This document shows, piece after piece, positions 1-7,392 of a stretch of DNA of 64,000 nucleotides. The position numbers and the translations under genes are program-made. The notes under the pieces are model-generated. The model did not search any database. It was not told where the DNA came from and saw only the letters and a list, made by a program, of their open reading frames with translations. Source of the DNA: Limosilactobacillus caviae (lineage in GTDB: Bacteria; Bacillota; Bacilli; Lactobacillales; Lactobacillaceae); contig NZ_BMDS01000001.1 of the NCBI RefSeq assembly GCF_014635905.1, positions 372,001 to 436,000 of the forward strand. Reading direction: 5' to 3'. Each line of letters begins with the position of its first letter. Position 1 is the first letter of the stretch.

Positions 1-942
1 CAAGAATTCGCCCTGGCTCCCGATGCTAAGGCTGTTCGTTTTGATATTTATACTACGGATGAAGCAGGTAACCACTATGATGTAGAGATGCAGGTTGCGG
101 ACCATCATAATATTGCTAAACGGATTCGCTACTATCAGACTGCTAGTTCAATGGAGGCTTATGACAAAGGGCAGCCTTATGAGCAGGCTGATGATTCTTA
201 TGTAATTTTCTTTTGTAATTTTGATCCCTTTCACCTCGACCAGCAACGTTATGTACTGCATAAACATATTGATGGATTACCGAAATATATAGTTGAGGAT
301 GGGCAAACCGATATTTTATTTAATGTTCCCTCATTGAAACATGATGTTGATCCAAAGATGCAGGCATTTTTAGATGTGATTGCCCAACGGAAAGTTGAAG
401 AGACCGATCCGCTTGTCGTAAAATTAAAGAAGCGAATGACAGTTGTAAAGCGGAATCGGAAATGGAGGTCGGAATATATGCGACGCTCATTATATGAAAT
501 GGATCAAGAGGCTCGTGAACGTAGGATCCAAGAGGGGGAACGTAGACTTCAAGAAGGAGAGCGCAAAATCCAAGAAGGGGAGCGCAGACTTCAAGAAGGG
601 GAGCGCAGACTTCAAGAAGGGGAGCGCAGACTTCAAGAAGGAGAACGTAAAATTAAAGAAGGGGAACGCAGGATTCAAGATGGAGAGCGTAAAATTAAAG
701 AAAAAGAACAGAAAATTCAAGATGTGCAGGAAAATTTAAAGGAAAAAAACCGTAAAGTTCAGGAAGAAGAACATAAGTTAAGCAGAGAAAAACAAAGATT
801 ACAAGAAAATCAGCAAAATTTGATTAAAAAGTTTATCGAAGGACTACGTGAATATGGTGTTGATGAAACAGCTATTAAAGAAAAAATAAAAGATAATTTT
901 AGCCTTTCAGATACTGAAATAAAAGATTATTTTTCTAAATAG
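1..942 (+). CDS. Rpn-family PD-(D/E)XK nuclease/transposase-like protein, 5' end missing
   Basis: The reading frame is open from the first base, so the N-terminus lies outside the window; 313 residues are visible. Near the new N-terminus the frame shows the PD-(D/E)XK core pattern: D15, then E29 and Q31 in the stretch YDVEMQ, as in the Rpn (recombination-promoting nuclease, PDDEXK transposase-like) family. Family members cut DNA and have been linked to recombination and, more recently, to phage defence. After about residue 155 the protein becomes a long charged coiled coil built from near-identical ERRLQEG heptads, followed by a short C-terminal globular tail. The ATG at 88 is not the real start, because it lies inside the nuclease core. 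A terminator follows. Family assignment is confident; the biological role is inference. Confidence 0.85.
   Translation, partial: QEFALAPDAKAVRFDIYTTDEAGNHYDVEMQVADHHNIAKRIRYYQTASSMEAYDKGQPYEQADDSYVIFFCNFDPFHLDQQRYVLHKHIDGLPKYIVEDGQTDILFNVPSLKHDVDPKMQAFLDVIAQRKVEETDPLVVKLKKRMTVVKRNRKWRSEYMRRSLYEMDQEARERRIQEGERRLQEGERKIQEGERRLQEGERRLQEGERRLQEGERKIKEGERRIQDGERKIKEKEQKIQDVQENLKEKNRKVQEEEHKLSREKQRLQENQQNLIKKFIEGLREYGVDETAIKEKIKDNFSLSDTEIKDYFSK
464..480 (+). promoter_or_regulatory. Internal ribosome binding site and in-frame ATG within the Rpn gene
   Basis: GGAGG at 464-468 is followed after 9 bases by ATG at 478-480, in frame with the nuclease gene. Initiation here would give a 154-residue protein (478-942) with the whole coiled coil and C-terminal tail but no nuclease core. 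E. coli Rpn proteins are known to have intragenic short products that inhibit the full-length toxin; that this site works the same way is inference. Confidence 0.45.
517..726 (+). repeat. In-frame 21-bp tandem repeats coding ten heptads
   Basis: Ten consecutive 21-base units encode heptads of the form E-R-x-(I/L)-x-(E/D)-G. The first eight (517-684) are nearly identical at DNA level and the last two have drifted (EKEQKIQDV). The length is a multiple of three, so copy-number change by slippage would keep the frame and simply lengthen or shorten the coiled coil. Confidence 0.9.
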
Positions 943-951
943 AATAAGGGG

Positions 952-976
952 AGTCTCCAGTTTTGGAGGCTTTTTA
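952..976 (+). terminator. Intrinsic terminator after the Rpn gene
   Basis: AGTCTCC (952-958) pairs with GGAGGCT (965-971), with one G-T pair and a 6-base loop, followed by TTTT. It sits 10 bases after the stop codon. Confidence 0.75.
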
Positions 977-1061
977 TGTTCGATAGTTTCAGAAAGCGCA
1001 GTAAATGAAGAGTAAGGTATAATATGTGTTTAGAATATACGATTTATAGGGGAGTTTCTTT

Positions 1062-2009
1062 ATGAAAAAAATAGCACTAATTATGTCCCTTTCGTTCATT
1101 ATTTTAGTAATGGGTGCTTGCGGAAGAACACATTCTGTTACTAAAACAAGTAGTGATACGACTAGTTCTTTGTCCAGTAGTCAACAAGCAAAAGATGATG
1201 TTTCATTGAACGCCGCGCAGTTAACTCCTGAACAGACAGCGGCCCTTGTTTTATATTATGGGGATGCGCACATGCCAGGGGCTGATAATTATGATTACTC
1301 TGCTAATATGGAAAAACGTGACCAGGGCGCAGTAGTAAAAATATATGATAGAAAAGCGGTCCCACAAGGAGAAGGTCCCACTGATAAATCATACCCTGAA
1401 GGAGCAAAAGAGCTTTATACCGTTAAACTAACTTCTGGTACTAATGAGAATGGACACCGTTTAAATTCAATTTATTATACAATTGTTGGCAAGAAAATTT
1501 ATTATGCAGATAGTCGGGGCAGCATCCGTAAAACAGGGGTAACCTTGAATGAAATGGTGACATATGCCAAAACTCACGGGGAAGTAAATCGTATCTTAAA
1601 TGTAGCTCAAAATACTCAGATTATGGACATGCGGGGCAAAGTTACAATCACCGATAAAGATGGTTTAACGACTCAACAACTAGGAACAATGGTTGCCCTC
1701 TCAAAATACCCTGATTGGTTTAAAGATCATGTTCAGAGTGGTGCGATGTACTATGGCACGCATTATGGTTATGGTGAAGTCTCGGATTATCAATATGTAA
1801 CAACTAATGGCGATCTAACTAGCTATATTTGGTTTAAACGTGATGGCAATAGTGTCACAATCAAAACAATTGAGCCAGATAAGAATCAAAGTATAGCAGA
1901 AACTCCGATGACCACTACCCATACGACAGTCTCAGCCCTAACAAATGAGAATCAACAAAATGAAGTTAATACGCTTGCAGATCAATTAAAGGCAATCGAC
2001 CAAAACTAG
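1062..2009 (+). CDS. Predicted lipoprotein of unknown function
   Basis: A 315-residue protein with a lipoprotein signal peptide: two lysines, a hydrophobic stretch, and a lipobox VMGAC with the lipidated cysteine at residue 20. A Ser/Thr-rich linker (about residues 25-47) follows, as in proteins tethered to the outer face of the membrane. The rest is rich in Tyr, Gly and Thr and has no motif I recognise. A TATAAT box at 1018-1023 lies 38 bases upstream of the start, so it probably has its own promoter. A small unknown gene follows after 14 bases with its own ribosome site and is probably cotranscribed. Surface location is well supported; function is unknown. Confidence 0.8.
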   Translation: MKKIALIMSLSFIILVMGACGRTHSVTKTSSDTTSSLSSSQQAKDDVSLNAAQLTPEQTAALVLYYGDAHMPGADNYDYSANMEKRDQGAVVKIYDRKAVPQGEGPTDKSYPEGAKELYTVKLTSGTNENGHRLNSIYYTIVGKKIYYADSRGSIRKTGVTLNEMVTYAKTHGEVNRILNVAQNTQIMDMRGKVTITDKDGLTTQQLGTMVALSKYPDWFKDHVQSGAMYYGTHYGYGEVSDYQYVTTNGDLTSYIWFKRDGNSVTIKTIEPDKNQSIAETPMTTTHTTVSALTNENQQNEVNTLADQLKAIDQN

Positions 2010-2023
2010 AAGAAGGATATATT

Positions 2024-2239
2024 ATGAGTAAAAAAGATAAGTATGATGTTCAAAAGTTTACAGGAATTCCAGTTGAGACAGATGCTGGAGGAAAGTATCA
2101 ATTAAAAGCTGACCAAAATGGTGAAACAAAATTACATACTTGGCGGACCGGAAAGCATACTAAGGGTAAATTTAGGCATCCCGGTCAGCTAATGCTAACA
2201 GAAAATAACCTAACTGTTGTGATCTTAAAAGCAGAATAA
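2024..2239 (+). CDS. Small hypothetical protein, 71 aa
   Basis: A short basic protein preceded by AGAAGGA about 9 bases before the ATG and 14 bases behind the lipoprotein gene, so probably in the same transcript. It has no signal peptide or membrane segment. The sequence holds several Lys, Gly and Thr residues and a central W-R-T-G-K-H-T-K-G-K patch that could bind nucleic acid or another acidic partner, but I do not recognise a family. The 99 bases that follow carry no clear gene and end in the ribosome site of the next gene. That it is a real gene rests on the ribosome site and spacing alone. Confidence 0.6.
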   Translation: MSKKDKYDVQKFTGIPVETDAGGKYQLKADQNGETKLHTWRTGKHTKGKFRHPGQLMLTENNLTVVILKAE

Positions 2240-2338
2240 GGATCGGCATAGTGAAACGCCCCTTCAAAGGTTTCTAACTGTAGATGTTACGGATGACGTA
2301 CTGAAGCAGGGACTTGCAGAGCTAAAGGAGTAAGGTTA

Positions 2339-3022
2339 ATGAAAACGTTAGTGATAGTAGCACATCCGCACCTTGCAAATTCGACAACTGAAGCATTTTT
2401 AAAAGCAGCTGCTGCCAATGAAAATAACGTTATCTGGCACGAATTGAAAGCACCGTTTGATCCGTCTCAAGAACAAGAACTGCTAAAATCAGCGACACGG
2501 ATTGTTTTCCAGTTTCCGATGTATTGGTATAGCGCACCAGCAATCTTAAAGCAATGGTTAGATGAAGTGCTGGATTCACGAATAACGAGCAATCAGATTC
2601 TTAAGGGGCGTCAGCTAGGGATTGTGACAACTTTGGCACATTCTGCTTCTGCATTTCAGCCAGGTGCAAGCCAGCAATATACGATCGCTGAAATCTTGCG
2701 GCCTTATGAAGCATTAGCACATTCTTTAGGAATGAAGTTTTTACCACCGTTTCCAATTTATCAATTTGCGCAACAAGACGAGGCTGAACGGCAACTGTTA
2801 TTTATTCGCTACCAGCAATATTTAACTGTTAATAATTTCTTGCATTTTAGCAACCGGACACAATGGTTTGTTGAGCGGCTTAATGACAAAATTAACGAAG
2901 AACATGATCCGCTTCAGCAGGCTAAGCTAGAACAATTATCGATGTTATTGACTGAGCAACAAGAAGAACTAGATGATTTACATGCTTCGATTGGATGGTT
3001 ACGCGCAAAAGAGGATGATTGA
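2339..3022 (+). CDS. NAD(P)H:quinone oxidoreductase-like flavoprotein
   Basis: A 227-residue protein of the flavodoxin-fold NAD(P)H dehydrogenase family (MdaB/KefF/YwrO type). The N-terminus TLVIVAHPHLANSTTE is the phosphate-binding loop for FMN/FAD, and the segment FQFPMYWYSAPAILKQWLDEVL is the hallmark second motif of these cytosolic two-electron reductases. They reduce quinones or other electrophiles with NAD(P)H. The length is slightly above the usual 180-200 residues because of a charged C-terminal helix after about residue 190. AAAGGAG stands about 8 bases before the ATG. A small gene begins one base after its stop region. The substrate cannot be told from sequence. Confidence 0.85.
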   Translation: MKTLVIVAHPHLANSTTEAFLKAAAANENNVIWHELKAPFDPSQEQELLKSATRIVFQFPMYWYSAPAILKQWLDEVLDSRITSNQILKGRQLGIVTTLAHSASAFQPGASQQYTIAEILRPYEALAHSLGMKFLPPFPIYQFAQQDEAERQLLFIRYQQYLTVNNFLHFSNRTQWFVERLNDKINEEHDPLQQAKLEQLSMLLTEQQEELDDLHASIGWLRAKEDD

Positions 3023-3023
3023 T

Positions 3024-3197
3024 ATGAACGAAAACCAACAATGGGCTCATAATGAGTTGAAAAATTTAATAAAAAATAGCCCATCTTATGAAGATCAAGC
3101 TTTCTACCGCGGATTAGATCAATTAATGCTTAAACAGGCACAACGTCTAATTAACGCAACCGGAGAACTTGATGGTCGTAGCTGGGCTGATAAATAA
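3024..3197 (+). CDS. Small hypothetical protein, 57 aa
   Basis: The start at 3024 is chosen because AAAGAGG (3008-3013) lies about 10 bases upstream; the frame is open further upstream but only inside the reductase gene. The product is hydrophilic and probably all helical, with no membrane segment and no family I recognise. It follows the flavin reductase without a gap, so the two are very likely cotranscribed and translationally coupled. A role as accessory to the reductase is possible but unsupported. Coding status rests on the ribosome site, the tight coupling and the protein-like composition. Confidence 0.6.
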   Translation: MNENQQWAHNELKNLIKNSPSYEDQAFYRGLDQLMLKQAQRLINATGELDGRSWADK

Positions 3198-3504
3198 ACT
3201 GGTTTAAAAATATAAAGCAGAAGTCTACCTACCACTTCAATAATAGACTTCCACCTTATCAGATAATTGTTTCAAAAAATGAAACTAGGGGGTTATTAAT
3301 ACCCATTCATTTTAACTGCACTATTAAAATGAAAAATATTACTGATAAAATTTATAAATATCATTTGATTGATAATGTCTTCAAAGGGAATTTATAGAAT
3401 AATATTTAGTAATACTTTACGGGTATCAGAGAATTATGAATCAAATTCTCGTCTTTTATTATAGAACAAATTATCATTAAAAAGTATAAAATTCTTAATT
3501 TATC
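3198..3504. other. AT-rich intergenic stretch with hairpins
   Basis: No gene is visible here. An 8-bp inverted repeat GAAGTCTA/TAGACTTC (3220-3227 and 3244-3251) lacks a T tract. A better terminator lies at 3429-3459. The remainder is AT-rich, with no convincing promoter, repeat or small reading frame with a ribosome site. Confidence 0.5.
3429..3459 (+). terminator. Candidate intrinsic terminator
   Basis: GAGAATT (3429-3435) pairs with AATTCTC (3444-3450) across an 8-base loop, followed by a T-rich run GTCTTTTATT. It would end transcription coming from the left; the distance from the last gene is large. Confidence 0.45.
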
Positions 3505-3882
3505 TTATTTTGCTGAAAGTTGTAAGTCCCTTTTGAGCTTTTCGGCTAAAATAACTGCTTGGTTATGTTCTTCGTCACGTGCACCATAAAGCAGGATAAC
3601 ATTTTGCGTTGATAGCTGATTTTGAACAATTGCTTTTAAGGAGTTGTAGTAGGCGGGCTTTGCGGCTAGTTCAGCTAGATAACGTTCACGGAATTCTGGA
3701 TAACGGGCGACGTCATGATTGAACCATTTACGTAGTTCGGTGCTGGGACCAACCTCTTTTAGCCATTTATCAAGGTGTGCATTTACTTTTGAAATACCTC
3801 GTGGCCAAATACGATCTACAAGAATTCGGTAGCCGTTTAAATCAGCTGGTTTTGTATAGATTCGTTCAACTTTAAGTTCCAT
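3505..3882 (-). CDS. DUF488 family protein
   Basis: A 125-residue protein of the DUF488 family, small cytosolic proteins of unknown activity. Recognisable pieces are the N-terminal VERIYTKPADLNGYRILVDR, then WPRGISK, the WLKEVGPSTELRKWF segment and the C-terminal LLYGARDEEHNQAVILAE. The start at 3882 is preceded by AAAGGAG with good spacing; a longer frame to 3966 exists but has no ribosome site and runs into the divergent gene's leader. It diverges from the mpg operon with about 60 bases between the two starts, so the promoters must overlap. Function is unknown; the link to DNA repair next door is only positional. Confidence 0.85.
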   Translation of the reverse strand: MELKVERIYTKPADLNGYRILVDRIWPRGISKVNAHLDKWLKEVGPSTELRKWFNHDVARYPEFRERYLAELAAKPAYYNSLKAIVQNQLSTQNVILLYGARDEEHNQAVILAEKLKRDLQLSAK

Positions 3883-3945
3883 GAGTGTCGATCTCCTTTG
3901 ATTAGTGTTAAGTTTAGGATAGTTCTTTTTAGGAGGAAAATAAAC

Positions 3946-4578
3946 ATGCTGACAAAATATCAACAATTTTTTACCGGCCGTCCAACAACCGAAATTGCAA
4001 AAGACCTATTGGGAAAAATGGTAAAGTATCAGGACGGAGATGAAATAGTTGGTGGCTATATTGTTGAAACTGAAGCATACTTAGGGGAGCAAGATTCAGC
4101 ATCACATGCTTTTAATGGGCGACGAACCGGTTATTCTGAATCATTATATGGGATGCCTGGCAACATCTACTTATACCAAATTCGGGGTCATTATTGTTTT
4201 GATATTGTCGTTCAAGATGCCGAAGAACCACAAGGAATTTTGCTACGAGGGATTGAACCAGCTATAAATGTAGAGAAAATGGCAGAAAATCGTCATATGA
4301 CTGGTGTAAATATTACAAATGGTCCAGGAAAACTGGTGCAGGCACTTGGCATTCATTCGCGTGATTTGGATGGTCAGCCGATGGAAACAAGTCCGCTAAC
4401 AGTTGATTTACAAGACTTTAAAATTCCCCGGGAAATTACTACCACAGCCCGTGTAGGAGTTAATATCAAAGGAGCTAACGGGCTTAGTCCACGCCGGTTC
4501 TATGTGAAGGGTAATCCCTATGTGTCTAACATGAAAAAGCGGGACATGGATATGGCAAACCATGGTTGGAAGGAGTAA
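3946..4578 (+). CDS. mpg: DNA-3-methyladenine glycosylase (AAG/MPG type)
   Basis: A 210-residue monofunctional glycosylase that removes alkylated purines such as 3-methyladenine and hypoxanthine in base excision repair. The motifs are clear: YIVETEAYLGEQDSASHA with the catalytic glutamate region, then RRTGYSESLYGMPGNIYLYQIRGHYCFDIV, LLRGIEP and NGPGKLVQALGI. The length fits the bacterial AAG family. The start at 3946 is fixed by AGGAGG at 3931-3936; the open frame back to 3898 lacks a ribosome site. The MoxR-like gene starts three bases after the stop, so this repair gene leads a four-gene operon with a MoxR ATPase and a VWA protein, an unusual partner set. Confidence 0.93.
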   Translation: MLTKYQQFFTGRPTTEIAKDLLGKMVKYQDGDEIVGGYIVETEAYLGEQDSASHAFNGRRTGYSESLYGMPGNIYLYQIRGHYCFDIVVQDAEEPQGILLRGIEPAINVEKMAENRHMTGVNITNGPGKLVQALGIHSRDLDGQPMETSPLTVDLQDFKIPREITTTARVGVNIKGANGLSPRRFYVKGNPYVSNMKKRDMDMANHGWKE

Positions 4579-4581
4579 ATA

Positions 4582-5727
4582 ATGGCGTTAACTTATCAAC
4601 AATTATTAACAGCAGTTCCGGTTGTCTTAGATGCTGGAAATGTTCCTAACATTGTCGGTGATGCTGGGATTGGAAAATCTGCGCTTGTACAGGAAGTAGC
4701 CATGAATTTAGATGCTAAACTATTTACGACTATTGTAAGCTTAAGTGAAAAAGGAGACTTAGCAATTCCGGTCCCGCCATTAACAAGCGAGTCTTTTGTT
4801 GAAACAAAGGATTATGGGCGATTAGCTAATGTTCAATTCGGCTATTCCGAAACATTAATTGATATTATCAAGTATGCAGAAACGCATCCTAATCGGTTGA
4901 TTCTGTGGTTCTTAGACGAATTCAATCGGGGAACACAGGCTGTCCAAAGCGAATTGATGAACCTTGTCCTTCAACGAAAGATTAATTCTTTACGATTACC
5001 CTCAACGGTGCGGATTATAATTGCAGAAAACCCTGATTCAACAATGACTGGCTTTGCAGATCGAGAATACGGGGTTGCAATTGGCGATGCAGCGATAAAA
5101 GATCGAACAGTTCGCCTTGTAATGACTAGTTCAACAACTGAATGGTTAAAATGGGCTAAGACTGCTGGAATTAATAAGTTAGTGATTGCTTACCTTGCTC
5201 AGTACCCAAATCAATTATTAGTTATTGAACCTAATGAGGAAGATTTAGCACCAACCCCGCGTGCATGGGAAAGAGTTTCGCGAAACTTAGACCAGCTTCA
5301 AATATTAGATGATGAAACACAACAACAGCTTGCTGCGGACATTTTTAGTGGCGACCTCGGTGCGGAAGTTGGGGTAGCTTTTGCGCAGTTTATTTTTGCT
5401 CAGGGCCATGAGTTGACAGTAAAAACATTAAAAAATGCGGAAAATGGTGAACAACAGTTTAATCAGGCGGATGAAGCAACAAAAATTAAGGTACTGCGCT
5501 CGTGGATCGGTCCAGAGTTAGCAACAGAAAAAGCTGCTATGCTGTTTTTGAAATATTTACAGCTTGTCAGTAATGATGGGCAATATGCAATTGTTCAAAC
5601 TGCTGGTGATAAATTAACCGAGCTTCTTCAACCAATGTATGAGCAAGCAATTAAACATCCCCAAGGAGCTGTTAGTCGGCTTTACCAATATTTTGCGGAG
5701 GTGGCTACCCGTGGTGATAATCGATGA
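4582..5727 (+). CDS. MoxR-type AAA+ ATPase
   Basis: A 381-residue AAA+ ATPase. Walker A is GDAGIGKS at residues 26-33, and Walker B is LILWFLDEFNRG around residues 106-117 with D112 and E113. A sensor-like stretch IIIAENPDSTM follows, then a lid domain. MoxR ATPases act as chaperones that help VWA-domain partners mature or remodel other complexes. The stop overlaps the start of the next gene by four bases (ATGA), and that next gene is a VWA/HExxH protein, the classic MoxR partner arrangement. It lies three bases after mpg. ATPase activity is well supported; the client is inferred to be the downstream gene product. Confidence 0.88.
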   Translation: MALTYQQLLTAVPVVLDAGNVPNIVGDAGIGKSALVQEVAMNLDAKLFTTIVSLSEKGDLAIPVPPLTSESFVETKDYGRLANVQFGYSETLIDIIKYAETHPNRLILWFLDEFNRGTQAVQSELMNLVLQRKINSLRLPSTVRIIIAENPDSTMTGFADREYGVAIGDAAIKDRTVRLVMTSSTTEWLKWAKTAGINKLVIAYLAQYPNQLLVIEPNEEDLAPTPRAWERVSRNLDQLQILDDETQQQLAADIFSGDLGAEVGVAFAQFIFAQGHELTVKTLKNAENGEQQFNQADEATKIKVLRSWIGPELATEKAAMLFLKYLQLVSNDGQYAIVQTAGDKLTELLQPMYEQAIKHPQGAVSRLYQYFAEVATRGDNR

Positions 5728-7019
5728 GCTTTGATAAACTCTTTTCACGGTTTAATCATTCACGTTCCGCTAAAGACCAACGACAAAACACAGATCAACG
5801 TGTCACTAGGGGAGTTATTAGCCTTTTACAGAGACAGCGGTTATTAGGTGAAGTCCTTTTGCAGCTTCCCAGAAAGTTTGATTTACGATTTTCTGCAGTA
5901 ATGGGATTAGAGTGGGAAAATAATAAATTACTATTATTCATTAATCCTGATAAGTTAGATAATCTTAGTTCAGATGAAATTGAGAATCTACTTGAACATG
6001 AAGCATTGCATATCATTTGGTTACACCCTTTAAGGTATGCTGCTAATCCGCACCAGCACCTTGTCCAAATCGCAACAGATGTAGCAGTTAATCAATACAT
6101 TTCAGAGCCACCTCGTAATACAGCTACCCTTAGCCAATTACAGCAGCTCCTTCGGCAAAAAATTGCACCACGGTTGGATTCTCAGGATTACCTTGATTTA
6201 TTGGAAAAACTACCAATTGAGCAACAAGAAAAATTGCGACATGCGGGAGTTAATCTAGATAAGGACAGAGGCAAAGGAAATGCAGTAGATGATAATCTTC
6301 AAAAATCGGATTCACATCATGGCTGGCGGGCAACTATAAAGGATGGGCACCAACTAAATAATCAACTAATTAAGTTGGCAAGTATCAAGCAGCTCTTGGC
6401 TAAAGCGTGGGAACAAACTCCTCAACGTGATCGGGGCTTATTGCCTGGAAATATAAAAAGTCAGCTACAAAATATAAAACAAATGAAGGCAGTTAACTGG
6501 CAACAAGTTCTTAAGCATCAATTTGGCTTGCTCGCACGGGGACAGATAGAGTCACACGCGAGATTTAATCGTCGTCAGCCATTACGGATGGATTTAGCAG
6601 GTAAAGTTACGAGATTGACACCAGCTATAGATATCTTTGTTGATAATTCTGGTTCGGTGAGTGATGAAGAGTTAGATCAAGCACTGGCAACGATTGAAAA
6701 GATGATTAGTCATACCAAATTGACAGCGACTGTTTACTCCTTTGATGCTAAGGTTACCTCAAAGGAGCAGCTTCGTGGGGGAAAGAAATTTATCCATACT
6801 CGTAGCGGTGGCGGAGGTACTAGTTTTCAGTGTGTTTTTGATTACCTCCATCAACATAACCTAACAAAGCGTGGACGAACAATCATAATTATTACCGATG
6901 GCTGGGGAGAAGAAAGGATTAATACTTATCATTATCGAAACATTTATTGGCTAATGATGACAAAGACAGATCAATTATCAGTAAAAGATCCGGTTGGTAA
7001 GGTCTTAGAAATGAGGTAA
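5724..7019 (+). CDS. VWA-like protein with HExxH metallopeptidase-like N-terminus (DUF2201 type)
   Basis: A 431-residue protein in two parts. The N-terminal half has an HEALH motif (H92, E93, H96), followed by DVAVNQYI, as in the DUF2201 putative metallopeptidase domain. The C-terminal part is a VWA-like domain with an intact metal-ion-dependent adhesion site: DNSGS at 307-311, a threonine at 366 in SGGGGTSF, and D392 in IITDGWGEE. There is no signal peptide or membrane segment, so it acts in the cytosol. It overlaps the MoxR gene by four bases, which implies equal synthesis and complex formation. Whether the HExxH site cleaves proteins is not known for the family. Confidence 0.87.
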   Translation: MSFDKLFSRFNHSRSAKDQRQNTDQRVTRGVISLLQRQRLLGEVLLQLPRKFDLRFSAVMGLEWENNKLLLFINPDKLDNLSSDEIENLLEHEALHIIWLHPLRYAANPHQHLVQIATDVAVNQYISEPPRNTATLSQLQQLLRQKIAPRLDSQDYLDLLEKLPIEQQEKLRHAGVNLDKDRGKGNAVDDNLQKSDSHHGWRATIKDGHQLNNQLIKLASIKQLLAKAWEQTPQRDRGLLPGNIKSQLQNIKQMKAVNWQQVLKHQFGLLARGQIESHARFNRRQPLRMDLAGKVTRLTPAIDIFVDNSGSVSDEELDQALATIEKMISHTKLTATVYSFDAKVTSKEQLRGGKKFIHTRSGGGGTSFQCVFDYLHQHNLTKRGRTIIIITDGWGEERINTYHYRNIYWLMMTKTDQLSVKDPVGKVLEMR

Positions 7020-7025
7020 TCATTA

Positions 7026-7319
7026 ATGGCAACAATATTAAATCCACAGGCAATGCAAAAAGTACTTACTCATAGTAAAGAATACCAACGGGCAATCGGA
7101 TTGCTTAATAAACAGTGGGATCCCGATGAACAGCCAATCTTTCGTAATGTTTTACAGTCAGCTGATGTCCAGTTTGCACGCCAATTACAGATTGCGGGAC
7201 TGGTTAAAGGCAAAATTAACTTGGGAAATTACCAGGCAGTAAATCAATTATTAATGCAACACGATTCGTGGTTTTCGGAGAGTGCCCGTAAGACTTTGTT
7301 AAATCCTTTTATAGATTGA
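7026..7319 (+). CDS. Hypothetical protein in the MoxR-VWA operon, 97 aa
   Basis: A 97-residue hydrophilic, helix-rich protein beginning six bases after the VWA gene and so the last member of the four-gene operon. I do not recognise a family. It has no signal peptide, membrane segment or cysteine. Because the other two partners form an ATPase plus VWA pair, a small third protein could be an adaptor or client, but that is inference. The 73 bases after it carry a TATAAT (7352-7357) that probably belongs to the pepO promoter. Confidence 0.65.
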   Translation: MATILNPQAMQKVLTHSKEYQRAIGLLNKQWDPDEQPIFRNVLQSADVQFARQLQIAGLVKGKINLGNYQAVNQLLMQHDSWFSESARKTLLNPFID

Positions 7320-7392
7320 AGCAAATTTATAAGAATTGTTAGAGAGCATAGTATAATAGTAAGTAATGTAACCTTTTAAGGAGGTCCTGCAC

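Noticed and set aside
517-726. Regular repeat as a possible CRISPR array
   Set aside because: The repeats are back to back without spacers and code for heptads in frame with the nuclease gene.
490-739. Long open frames on the minus strand and in another plus frame inside the repeat
   Set aside because: They are by-products of the 21-bp repeat composition, with low-complexity products and no ribosome sites.
3220-3251. Hairpin GAAGTCTA/TAGACTTC as a terminator
   Set aside because: No T tract follows on either strand.
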